From Dryas octopetala (taxonomy: Eukaryota; Streptophyta; Magnoliopsida; Rosales; Rosaceae): DNA of 64,000 nucleotides. Each line of letters begins with the position of its first letter. Within the stretch, counting starts at the first letter, position 1. Below are positions 51,897 to 62,765 of this stretch, one piece after another. The notes under the pieces were generated by a model that worked only from the letters and a program-made list of their open reading frames with translations, was not told where the DNA came from and searched no databases. The stretch is taken from positions 11,577,271 through 11,641,270 of the forward strand of contig OY992834.1 in assembly GCA_963921425.1 (NCBI GenBank), given 5' to 3'. The position numbers and the translations under genes were made by a program.

Positions 51897-53699
51897 ACAT
51901 TTACAAGACGCATGCTTAACTTACACTTTTGGTGGCAGAAAATAAACCATGCTTAAAATGTGTTCCAACTCCCGCAAATTTGGTTTATTTTTCAAAAAAA
52001 GATGATGAAAGTCAAAGTCAGAAAGGAAAATTAATTTGTTAAAATATTAATTGCTTGGGAAATTAGAAATTTTCAACTCCCATAAATCCACCTTCTCTTA
52101 ATTACCAGAAATGATCAAGTGAGGAATGAGGATGATATTGGTGGTCCTTAAGTTACACGAAAATGGAAATATATTAATTTATACCACGCACGTACTATAG
52201 TATGGATCTAGATCTTCGATCTACTTTTTTTTTCTTATTTTTTTTGCTTAAATTTTGATTTTAATCATGTATTTATTATTTAAGAGTTGAGAACAAGATA
52301 TGAAACGGATTTGTAGTCCAAAATGTGAGCGGAGTTTTTTTTAAACCCTTAAATCTAAATTACACAGTTATGATTTAAGGGTTAATTGGATATCAACTTC
52401 TTAAACTCTTTTTTTAAAGCTTCTAACGTACCCATTGACTTTTTAGTTTATTAATTAGGCCCAAATTCAAAAATTGTAGTCACCTATGATTAAAACACAC
52501 CTAAAGTCATTTTATAATTACAAAGTATATCTGTCATTGTCATTAATAAGAGTAAATTGAATTGAATTTTTTTTTATTCAATCAATTGATTTTCATGATT
52601 CAATGTAATAAATCTATTCATAATTATTAATTCAAATCAACAAAAAAAAAAACCTATTCATGTACATAAACTAATTGTAAGTACCTAAAATAACACAAAA
52701 GAAACAATATGTTCATAAAATTAACACGGAAAAAAAAGTAGGTGCTCAAAATAAACACAAAAAAACTAGGAAGTGCACAAAAATAAACACTAAAAAAACC
52801 AATAGGTGAACAAAATAAATACCAAAAAAAAGCTAGTAGGTGTACAAAATAATTAAATTACTGACCAAGTAAACTTTGTAGGAGCACAAAATAAATATCT
52901 TAGTTAATCTTATATTATTTTCTTGGTACGTAATTTCATATTATTATTATTATTATATAAATTATGATATTAATTATGATAAGAAGTAAGAACATAGGAA
53001 AATTAATTTTCAAAATAAAAAAGGTTTAATTAAAAGTTGAAACACACAACAATAATATCCTTTCGATCAATAGAAAAAACAATCCTTAATCAATATTTGG
53101 AGATAAATAGCATTTAATACTCCTAATATTATCTTTTTTGTTTTTGGCCAAAATACTCCTAATATTATCTAAATAAGCTAAAGAGTATCTTAAGCAAACA
53201 ATAAAGTTTTAGTTTTGAATTAAGCTTGAATCATGTCATGTAGTTAGTTTCCTTTGTGTTAAGCACTCACAGTAAACCTAATTCATTTATAACAAGTATA
53301 TTAATTAATAAACAAATTTGATAATCTAGCTAGCATATATATACTTTTTAAAAGTTAAAGTTCATAAACTAGCTAGTTTTTGTAACTATTAATTCCCACA
53401 TCGACGTATCTCATATTCCCTAGGACCCTCGCTTCAATGATATTCGTTGCTTGCTTGTAATAAATAGTACTAATTCTGCCACATTTTTATATTTTGTTCA
53501 TTCATTTGTGGGAATATTTGGCACATGCAGTCAAATTCCACATCTCCAGTATTATAATTAAATGTCAAAGTAAGTAACTACTTGTTGCACTACACAAAGA
53601 ACTTGAAAGAACATCTGAACGAATTAAGCTAGATTAAACGTACATTAACTGATGAATTTTCTCTCTTTCTTGGTTCTTTTTGAATTATTAATATATGGT
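51897..53699. other. Intergenic AT-rich DNA with a diffuse ~45-bp repeat
   Basis: Between about 52675 and 52890 a phrase of the type GTGCACAAAATAAACAC followed by A runs recurs about five times with much variation. No gene is seen. Confidence 0.45.
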
Positions 53700-53706
53700 A
53701 ATGTTT

Positions 53707-53888
53707 GTTGAGAGTAATGTGGATCAATGTCTCACATCGGAAAACTAGAACTTAACATATGTGCTTATAAGTGTTGGGCCTCTCAACCCATTGCCAATTG
53801 GTTTTGGGTGAAGATGTCCAACACTTATAAGCACATATGCTAAGTTCTAGTTTTCCGATGTGGGACATTGCTCCACATTATTCTCAAC
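53707..53888. mobile_element. Fold-back MITE, 182 bp, with 7-bp target duplication
   Basis: The arms are long and close inverted copies: GTTGAGAGTAATGTGGATCA at the left and TGCTCCACATTATTCTCAAC at the right. Both carry the CACATCGGAAAACTAGAACT sequence and TATGTGCTTATAAGTGTTGG facing each other across a loop of about 40 bp. AATGTTT flanks both sides (53700-53706 and 53889-53895). The duplication length does not settle the superfamily. Confidence 0.82.
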
Positions 53889-53895
53889 AATGTTT

Positions 53896-54567
53896 AGTAT
53901 GCATATATGGAACCCATAACAAATATTGATGATGGTATTTTGTTAAACTCATCTACACCATTTGGCCGGTGAACAAAATTAGTAATTAATGTAGTAAATA
54001 TTGTAGCCCTACTCTGAAGAATATTGTTATTGCCCCCACAAATTAAGTGCTAAATATAAATTGTTACTTAAGAAGCAAGCAGGTAAAGAGGTTGTGGATC
54101 TTGGTGTCATGGAAGTAGCTAGCTTTATATATAATCACAAAAATTGTAGGTGAGGCTTGAAAGAGGGGTTAATTATATGTTAATTAAGTTACGTCGGTCA
54201 AACTCAAAAGTGATAACTAGCTTGGAGATAGCCTTAATAGTTTTCTTTATGTAATTTTAACCCGATTGATTAAAAAATATTAGAATAAAATACAACCTTA
54301 ATCATAATGGACATAAATAGAAAATTAAAACACTTTTTGGTTTTATTGAATAATAGAACTCTAAACCTATCATGCATAATCCTAATTCATTAGGACATAC
54401 ACTTTTACCACTTAAACTAACCAGCATAACCCAAAGACTTAACTAATCAAAACACTTAAATTAATTAAATGTTATTTGTTAATTCTAATAGAAACATATT
54501 CTAAATTTAGCTTATTTCTAACAAGTAAAATAATGCTATATCATCTACCACAATGAATAAATTTGAT

Positions 54568-54627
<60 letters not shown>

Positions 54628-56338
54628 GAAGTCTCGAGGACAATGAGTATTGGGGTACATCAAACTTCCATCCACGTCAATACATGCCTATGACAGTTGA
54701 AAGAAGGAAAACGAAAGAGCCAGTGAGATGGGGGCCATGGGGCCAAATCATATTCCAATATAAAATATATATGCACAAATTTAATTTGTCCACTCAGACC
54801 ACACTCAACTCCCTGCCTGCAAAAAGACGACTAAAAAATAAAGCTAGCTAGCTAGAGAGAAGAGAATATTAACTATAATAATTATGAGAACCCCCACATC
54901 ACATTTCTCTCATTCAATTCGCATCTGTCTCCTCCTTCCACTCATTTTCAATTCATCTGTTACTTCATCCACAGTACTGTACTATCTATAGGCTCTCTCT
55001 CTCATGAAAAGGCCCTCCCAACTCCCCCCACAACACCAACAACGACAACAACTGGAACCAGCAAATTGGTCACTCTCTCAATGGCCTATCTTAACTTTTT
55101 TTTTATTGTAATGTAGAGTGTAAACCTCTGATGAAATCCTTAACCAGCATACTGCATATATATATATTGAACATCTTTTCCAAAAAGTTTGAACTCTCTC
55201 CTTTGCAGTATGCCTTGTTTAACATAAAAAAAGGGCTCACTTGCATATATTGCCTACCTAGCAAGCTAGAATGCCAGAGCTTGCAATTAATGCATGAGAT
55301 CTATATGCTAGCTAGCTAGAATGAGATGATACACAAATTAAGACATATATGCATGGCCATCAATTTGCTATACAATTTTAATTTGTTTTTAAGTTATGTT
55401 GGTTTTAAGTGCTAAATTGTAATGTTTTTTATTTTAATTATCAAAACATTTATGTCATTTTAGTTTAAGTACCAATTTTAAAAAACATGATAATATTGAG
55501 ATATGACGGTCTAACAATCATAACTTTTTTATTGATTTGTTGTTTTTTCAATATTTGTAAGGCTTAAACTTTAATGTTTAATTAGTATCTGAGTTATAGG
55601 ATTTCATCCCCCAAACCTAAATCAAAAGCATTAAACCCTTATAAATTTTGAATTTTAATGAATTTAAAACAGTCACAACTGTATAGCAAACTGATTTGTG
55701 ACCTAATCTAAAATATCTTGCTCTAGGTTAGAGTATCTAAACTAAAAAAAATTTAGTGTTTTGCTGCTTTGCTGAAAAACTATTGATATTTGATATTTAA
55801 TCATAATTTTCAATTGTTTCTATAATGCATGTTTTTTATTTTTTTAATTCCACAACATGGGGGGCATTTCCTAATAAAAATGTTAATTAATTAATTAAGC
55901 ATCCTAATGACTGTTTGGAACTCAATTTTCACATTACAAAGCATCGTTTCATTGCGGGTCGGTCCATACACATACACCTTTTCTTGTTTTTCTTTTAACC
56001 CTTTGAATTAATTTGTCTGCAAAAGAGTCTGTCGTCTCCTAAAGTCAAGATAAACGGATTGGGAACATTTCAAGCTCTTATTAGAGTTGCTAGTGTGAAC
56101 CTATTGAGCCGTATTAGGAACAAATAGCGTAATTCATCATCCAGTAAATTACACATTGAAGAAAATTAAGTGGCTCCATTAGAGTATTCGGGCATAATTC
56201 TACGTATAAAAAGTGAAGAATTACTAACTGGTATATAAAAATTTATATTACAGGTATTAATACCAAAGTTTTTTTGGTAAAGTAATATATTTGTCTGATT
56301 ATGCATGAGATTAAACTAAATATAATATTAGTATGTGT
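53896..56338. other. Intergenic AT-rich DNA left of the CACTA element
   Basis: There is no coding sequence. A (GA)n tract of about 50 bp lies at 54571-54620. The CT- and CA-rich DNA around 54880-55060 has no frame worth calling. Confidence 0.5.
54571..54620. repeat. (GA)n microsatellite
   Basis: About 25 uninterrupted GA repeats in intergenic DNA. Confidence 0.93.
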
Positions 56339-56359
56339 ACTCACTACAAGAAAAACATA

Positions 56360-57085
56360 TTTGGGCGACCAAACTTTGGGCGACGAACATATATTCGTCG
56401 CCCAAATAAATTTAGGGCGACGAACAAGAAAATTTGTCGCTCAAAGTTATAAAGGTTTGGGCGACGAACATGTTCGTCGCCCAAAGGAGGTTTAGGCGAC
56501 GAATCACACTTTCCTCGCCCAAAGTTACTTTGGGCGACGAACACATTTCGTCGCCTAAACATTAACAACAAACAATTAATTGAGAAATCCATTGGGCGAG
56601 GAATATACATGTTCGTCGCCCAAAGATAATTTGGGCGACGAACATATATATTCCTCGCCCAAACTTACTTTGGGTGACAAAATATTTCGTCGCCCAAACT
56701 CATTTTGGGCGAGGAATATACATTTCGTCGCCCATAGACACTTTGGGTGACGAAAACATGTTCGTCGCCCAATATGAGTTTGGGCGACGAAATATGTTCG
56801 TCGCCCAAAGGATCATCCTGTTTTGTAATAATGGTTTAGGCGAGGAACCTCACAATTCGTCGCCCAAAGACACTTTGGGTGACAAAATTATGTTCGTCGC
56901 CCAAAATGAGTTTGGGCGACGAAATATGTTCGTCGCCCAAAGGATCATCCTGTTTTGTAATAATGGTTTGGGCGAGGAACCTCACAATTCGTCGCCCAAA
57001 GTTTGTTTGGGCGACGAAATGTTAGGTTCCTCGCCCAAGATCACTTTGGGCGACGAAATTTGTAGTTCCTCGCCCAAAGTAAGAA
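56360..57085. repeat. Left subterminal array of the CACTA element
   Basis: Dozens of copies of TTTGGGCGACGAA and its complement TTCGTCGCCCAAA, spaced by 10-30 bp. Variants include GGCGAGGAA and TGGGTGACGAA. A 120-bp stretch starting near 56750 is repeated near 56870 (both contain GGATCATCCTGTTTTGTAAT). In En/Spm such arrays are binding sites of the element's own TNPA-type protein; here that role is inferred. Confidence 0.9.
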
Positions 57086-57129
57086 TATTTTTTTGTTTAC
57101 AATTTTATATATGTAATAGCATACTATAC

Positions 57130-58640
57130 GATTGTATTTCCAAAGATCATAACCATTCATTTTTTAATTCCCCACTTAAGGATCATCCATGCAAAAAATT
57201 AGCTCAATCGGAGATGTAGAAGTTAGGTAACGGTGGTTGAACTTATGAACGATTGTAAATTTTCTAATACGAATCGAAGTATGAGATGAATTCCGATTTA
57301 GCCGATTTTTTGCAGGGATGATCTTCCAGTATAAACGAATAGAATGAACGGTTCCGATCGTTAAAATCACATTGTAGTCTTCACAAATTGTTGAATCACC
57401 AAAATTTCTACCCAAAAGTTAATATAATTATACTCTTCAAGTGTATTTGTATGTAGAAGATCACTTTTGTATTGTGTTTTTAACGATCCAAACCGATCAT
57501 TCCTTAGTGCCTCACTTAAGGATCATCCATGCGAAAAATTAGCTCAATCGGAGATGTAGAAGTTAGGTAATGGTGGTTGAACTTATGAACGATTGTAAAT
57601 TTTCTAATACGAATCGAAGTATGAGATGAATTCCGATTTAGCCGATTTTTTGCAGGGATGATCTTCCAGTATAAACGAATAGAATGAACGGTTCCGATCG
57701 TTGAAATCACATTGTAGTCTTCACAAATTGTTGAATAACCAAAATTTCTACCCAAAAGTTAATATAATTATACTTTTCAAGTGTATTTGTATGTAGAAGA
57801 TCACTTTTGTATTGTGTTTTTAACGATCCGAACCGATCATTCCTTAGTGCCTCACTTAAGGATCATCCATGCAAAAAATTAGCTCAATCGGAGATGTAGA
57901 AGTTAGCTAACGGTGGTTGAACTTATGAACGATTGTAAATTTTGTAATACGAATCGAAGTATGAGATGAATTCCGATTTAGCCGATTTTTTGTAGGGATG
58001 ATCTTCCAGTATAAATGAATAGAATGAACGGTTCCGATCGTTGAAATCATATTGTAGTCTTCACAAATTGTTGAATCACCAAAATTTCTACCCAAAAGTT
58101 AATATAATTATACTCTTCAAGTGTATTTGTATGTAGAAGATCACTTTTGTATTGTGTTTTTAACGATCCGAACCGATCATTCCTTAGTGCCTCACTCAAA
58201 GATCATCCATGCAAAAAATTAACTCAATTGGAGATGTAGAAGTTAGGTTTAGCATTTAGGATGTATGAACGATCTTGATTCTTATAATAATAATCGAACC
58301 GGTAGATGAACTCCGATTGAGCCACTTTTTTCCAGGGTTGATCTTTGAGTATGAACATATATAAAGAATGGCTCTGATTGTGATAATCATGTTGTGGTCT
58401 TCACAATTATTGAAGCTACAAGGTTTTAACGAAAGAGTTGATATAATTTTATTCTTCAAATGCAAAAACCACTGATTTATATGTAGAACCTTATATGTCG
58501 ATTGTGTTTTCAACAATCTGAACCGTTCATTTATTAGTTTGTCACTCAAAGATCATTCCTCTAAAATATTAGGTCAATTGAAGATCTAGAAGTTTGGTAT
58601 TGGAGCTCGAACGTATGAACGATCATGGTTCATAAAAAAA
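57130..58640. repeat. Tandem array of a 340-bp unit inside the CACTA element, about 4.3 copies
   Basis: Unit starts, marked by GGATCATCCATGCAAAAAAT, fall near 57180, 57520, 57860 and 58200, with a more diverged partial start near 58548. The first three units are nearly identical; the fourth and fifth have drifted. Each unit holds the phrase GCAAAAAATTAGCTCAATCG and, about 110 bp on, its inverted form GATTTAGCCGATTTTTTGCA. Minus-strand frames of 60-97 codons here are repeat shadows. Confidence 0.92.
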
Positions 58641-58820
58641 TTCAACTTTGGGCGACGAAATGTAGCTTTAGGCGACGAACAGTGCGTCGCCCAAAGTCTG
58701 AAATTATGGCGGGATAAAACGGAGCCCTAAAGTCAACAATTTTGGGCGACGAACATGTTAATTCGTCGCCTAAAGTCACTTTGGGCGACGAATTTATGTT
58801 CGTCGCCCAAAGTCTTTAAA
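58640..58820. repeat. Internal third block of GGGCGACGAA motifs
   Basis: About eight motif copies in both directions sit 2.3 kb in from the left end, far from both termini, just before the C-rich region. The array may be a leftover of a nested or truncated relative, or part of a promoter. Confidence 0.8.
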
Positions 58821-58914
58821 TGTATACCCATTTCTGGGTTCACTTCAGTCAGCTCACTCACTCACCTCACCCTCGCAGCGCCGCACCCTCCTCCTTCCCT
58901 CAGCTCTCACTCCC

Positions 58915-59215
58915 TCCTCCTCCTCCTCCTCCTCCTCCTCCCTCCTCCTCCTCCCTTCGCCTCCTCCTCCTCCTCCCTCCTTCCCCGTAACCCAAAACCC
59001 CCCCCCTTCGGCAACCCACCCACCCCCGAAAATACCCACCCCCGCCGAAACCCACCCCCCCCGAATACCCACCCCCGCCGAAACCCACCCCCCACCCGAA
59101 TACCCACCCCCGCCGAAACCCACCCCCCACCCGAATACCCACCCCCGCCGAAACCCACCCCCCACCCGAAACTCACCCTCCCCCGATAACCCACCCCCAC
59201 CGAAACCCATCCCCC
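58915..59215. repeat. C-rich low-complexity and 35-bp minisatellite region in the CACTA element
   Basis: A CTC triplet run (58915-58975) is followed by units of about 35 bp of the form CACCCCCGCCGAAACCCACC plus CCCCACCCGAATACC, with starts near 59036, 59070, 59108 and 59146. The open frames on both strands (Pro-rich or Gly-rich) come from composition and repeat and are not called as genes. Confidence 0.85.
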
Positions 59216-59351
59216 CCCCCAGCCGAAACCACTCACCCAAAACACCCCCCCCCCTACGTAATTACAGTGATCATTTGATACATTAAAGGTTCAGGCACCT
59301 CTGTCTAATACACATGATTGCTTTCTTTTCTTTGCTGGATGATATAATTAG

Positions 59352-59561
59352 GACATACTCTGGGTGCAATTGCTGGGGAGAAGGCTGGAATCTTCAAGGT
59401 TTATTTTTTATTTTTCCTTAAGACTACATTTCCTAAAAGCATATGATGACTGGCAATGTGTCTAACAGAACTTACAGCCACTTCTATTACTGTATAATTG
59501 TCTTTCTTTTTCTCAATTCAGCCTGGGGTTCCTGCCTTGACGAAGCCGAAACCAGCTCAAG
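59352..59561 (+). pseudogene. Two captured exons resembling folylpolyglutamate synthase
   Basis: Exon-like pieces 59352-59398 and 59522-59561 have proper AG and GT borders and translate as GHTLGAIAGEKAGIFK and PGVPALTKPKPAQ. That sequence resembles the TLG.IAGEKAGIFK.G.PAFT segment of folylpolyglutamate synthase (Mur ligase family). The 123-bp spacer looks like a retained intron. Only about 29 codons are present, so the piece cannot make an enzyme. The likely origin is capture of host genomic DNA by the transposon. The identification rests on a short match. Confidence 0.65.
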
Positions 59562-60241
59562 GTATTTGTTTTTTTTTTTTTTTTGAATTTATGGTATTTT
59601 ATGGTATTTTCTGTTTTTTTTTTTGTATTTTCTGTTTTTTATGGTATTTTCTGTTTTTTTTTTTGGTATTTTCTGTTTTTTGGTATTTTCTGTTTTTTAT
59701 GTTTTATAATATTGTGGATTTTGTACTTGTTGTGGATTTTGCATAAATTGATTGTGAAATTTCTGATTTTAGTGGTAATTAGTTAATGTTGTGGGTTTTT
59801 TTTAATTTAGTGGTTTGGTTGTGAAATCTGAATTTAGATTGATGTTGGGCTCATATTTGACAATGATTTATTTTTTTGGTAAAGGAAGGATAGTATTGCA
59901 TTTGTTGTGAAGGATAATTGCATTTTAGTGAGGTATGTGTTTAATCTATCTTTTAGTTAAGTTTTTGTATGATTTAGTATTTAATGTTTCATATATAATT
60001 GTATTAAATTTTTGAGTGAATTAGTTTGTATGTTAAAATTAATTATAAAATTGATTAATTAATTTGTATGTTTTTATATGCTAAAATTTAATAGTTTGTT
60101 TGTATGCTTATATGTATATTGTTAGATTAATTATAATTTAGTTTGTATGTTACATTTAGTTTAGTTGTAATTGCAAAATTTCCGATGACGTAGTCCAGCA
60201 CTCCTCGAGTACTGGGTGAGGTCATGTGGCACGAAGCGCTT
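59562..60241. other. T-rich spacer in the CACTA element
   Basis: Repeats of TATGGTATTTTCTG plus T runs fill 59590-59710. The rest is AT-rich. At 60183-60215 a phrase GATGACGTAGTCCAGC..CTCGAGTACTGGG resembles the start of the transposase gene at 60599-60630, so that gene's first exon has a partial duplicate upstream. Confidence 0.6.
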
Positions 60242-60313
60242 GTGCGAAGTTATCAATCGATAACTTTGTACATTTAACTAGTCGTGCGAAGTTATCAGTG
60301 GATAACTTTGTAC
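60242..60313. repeat. Two 30-bp imperfect palindromes in direct repeat
   Basis: GCGAAGTTATC..GATAACTTTGTAC occurs at 60242-60271 and 60284-60313. Each copy is itself an inverted repeat around a 4-bp centre (AATC or AGTG). They lie about 270 bp upstream of the transposase gene's ATG and could be a protein-binding or promoter element. Confidence 0.8.
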
Positions 60314-60581
60314 ACTAAATTTCAATTCACCTTAGACCCGTTCGAGAGTCTATTGGACGCGCGCATGGGCGCTGGGCGTGACTGCGCTCCAATATGATTC
60401 TTGAATTGTCCAAATTACCCATGGACAGTTTGGGAGTGCACAATTATGTGTTGTGGTTAGCGGTTCATGTGATGTGGATTAGTTAGTTTGTTAGTTTTTA
60501 AATATAAAATTTAGTTTAATTACAAAATGTAGATTAATTAGTTTAAGAAATATATATAATTTAGTTATAAGGTGAAAGGCG

Positions 60582-62096
60582 ATGGAGTCAGCTCCCAATG
60601 ATGTAGTTCAGCCATCCTCGAGTACTGGGAGCCCTTCTATGCCACGGAGGGCCCGTCGATCTCACCGCTCTAGTCAGGTCACCGCTTCCGCTTCCGCTTC
60701 ATCTACTGCCACGTCATCCACTGCGACGAGGGGACCATGTAGTGGGTTGAAGTCCTCTCGGATCGTGCGCAGTACTGGGGCGCGGATTCCAGTCATGTGT
60801 GTGCAAAACGGCCGACGACCGTTAGATCCTAACGTTGACAGTTTGTTCTCGCATGATGTGGGGGCTATTATTCGTGCCGAGTGCGCCATGGTTGCAACCA
60901 CTTGGAAAAAATTGCCGGCAGAGATTCAACACAAAGTGATCCGCTCCATCTCAGTGAGTATATAGCTCAATAATTAATTCAAAATGATAAATTTGATCAT
61001 TCATAACAATCTAATATTTTTTTCAGGTTAACTTTGACATTCAGATAGATGATCCCCTCACTGTCACGTACATGACAGATTTACTCATCAAGTCCTACAG
61101 GCAGTGGAAGCACGAACTACACGTGCATTTCAAGGGATTTTCGTCGGCAGTTGAGGCATTGGCGAACCCCCCTATGGAGTTGGTAGAGCGGTCTGACCAG
61201 TGGCGTTTTTTGTGCGATCATTTCATGAGTCCGTCGTTTTTGGTACGTTTTATCATCTTAAGACTTTAAAAAATCGATTATTGTTTTGTTATTCTATTAT
61301 TGTATACATACACTAACATATTTATAATTTGCTTAATATTTAACAGAAGAAGTCGGTCGCCAACGCCAGAAACCGGAAAGGGAAGCCGTTTAACCATCAT
61401 AGTGGTCCGACGCCCATCTCATATCGAGTGGAGTCGCGACGTCAGGTACGTCATTATTTAATTTAATACATATATATTCTTTAATATTGGTTGGGTCTTT
61501 GACAAAATTATTTTCTTTTTCAGCGTGGGTCGCAATTCCCGGAGATAGATACTTTCGGAGATATCTATGTTCATCCCGGTTGTGATGCGGCCAAGGCAAA
61601 ACATGTTAGTTTTTTATATTTTAATTTTTTTCACAATTTTTTATATTTATTTTTCTAATTGGTTACTTGTATATATAACATTTTGAAGGATGAGATGGTG
61701 GCCAACTCGAGAATATATTTGGAGAGCTTGGCCGAGCAGCACCCTCCGGGTACTCCGTTGGAGTCGATTCCAGTACCCGATCCCGATGTCGGACTTCGTA
61801 TTATGATAGACTCACTGGGTGTTAGGCCCGGTAAGGAAATACGCGGCATGGGATATGGGCGGATTCGTGATGTTCGATCCTCGTCTTCGTCTTCATCTTC
61901 GTCTCAGCCATCTGCAGTCGTCGCAGGGTTGTCCGCTCAAGTGAAGAAGTTGCAGGAGGACTTACGAGCTGAGAGAGCGGAGAAGGAGGCGTTGTATGCT
62001 GCATTGACCAAGGCGATACCTGGGTTTGTCCCGCCACCATCTTCTCATCAACCTCCGTCAGATATGAATGATGATGATGCTACTAGTTTAGAATAG
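60582..62096 (+). CDS. Transposase_24 (Ptta/En/Spm, TNP1-like) protein (5 exons, 391 aa)
   Basis: CACTA-encoded accessory protein of the plant transposase class Ptta/En/Spm; such proteins are thought to bind the element's subterminal repeats. Exons 60582-60953, 61027-61242, 61347-61445, 61524-61604, 61689-62096 all start in phase 0 and join to 392 codons including the stop. The N-terminus is Ser/Arg-rich. The core has TDLLIKSYRQWKHELHVHFK, ERSDQWRFLCDHFMSPSF and KKSVANARNRKGKPFNHHSG, the last matching the family's K..N..NR.K....H..G pattern. The C-terminal part has the SRIYLESLAEQ..PPGTPLES segment, a Ser run, and a coiled-coil candidate (LSAQVKKLQEDLRAERAEKE). No stop or frameshift is visible, so it may be functional. 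The family call is from memory of its conserved pattern. Confidence 0.82.
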
Positions 62097-62269
62097 ATTG
62101 ACTATATATATTAGGGTTAATTACTACTTTGTATGGATATTTTGATATATAAATTTATGAATTTTGTTTTATATAGTTTTTGAATAAAGAATTTTTTTTT
62201 AAATATTAAATTTAAATATATAATTTAAATAAAAAAAATAATTTTTTTTTTTAAAAAATAATGTTGAGC

Positions 62270-62765
62270 GACGAAATTTTTCGTCGCCCAAAGGGTGTTT
62301 GGGCGACGAATAAATCTATTCCTCGCCCAAAGTATGTTTGGGCGACGGAATTTTTCGTCGCCTAAACATGCTTTGGGCGACGAATACCCTTATTCGTCGC
62401 CCAAAGAACGTTCCAGCGAGGAAATTAGTTATTCCTCTCCCAAATCTTGTTTAGGCGACGGATAATTTCGTCGCCCAAACATGCTTTGGGCGACGAATAA
62501 GGGTGTTCGTCGCCCAAACCCTCTTTGGGCGACGAAATTTGTCCGTCGCCTAAACATTCTTTGGGCGACGAATTTGATGTGTTGGGAGACAAAAAAATTT
62601 CGTCGCCCCCAGGTGTCTTTGGGCGACGAAATTTATGGATTCGTCGCCCAAACTCTTGGGCGACGCATCTTGGGCGTCCAATTGCTCGACGAACCAATTT
62701 CGTCGCCCAAACGTTTGGGCGACGAAACTCTACTTTGGGCGACGAATTCCGTTCCTCTCCCAAAC
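62270..62765. repeat. Right subterminal array of the CACTA element
   Basis: About 25 copies of GGGCGACGAA/TTCGTCGCCC and variants, close-packed up to the terminal inverted repeat. Frames on either strand here arise from the repeat and are not genes. Confidence 0.9.

Noticed and set aside
56360..57085. CRISPR-like look of short repeats with spacers
   Set aside because: Motifs occur in both directions, spacing is irregular, and the array sits inside the ends of a CACTA transposon in a plant genome.
57176..58549. Repeated minus-strand frames of about 60-97 codons
   Set aside because: The same frame recurs once per 340-bp unit, so it is a shadow of the tandem array.
58755..59245. Pro-rich (plus) and Gly-rich (minus) open frames of 80-144 codons
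   Set aside because: They arise from a CTC triplet run and a C-rich minisatellite. No start context, splice support or domain supports a protein.
60242..60313. loxP-like recombination site
   Set aside because: Only the half-site phrase resembles loxP. The centre is 4 bp and not 8, and no recombinase gene is present; a transposon regulatory palindrome is simpler.
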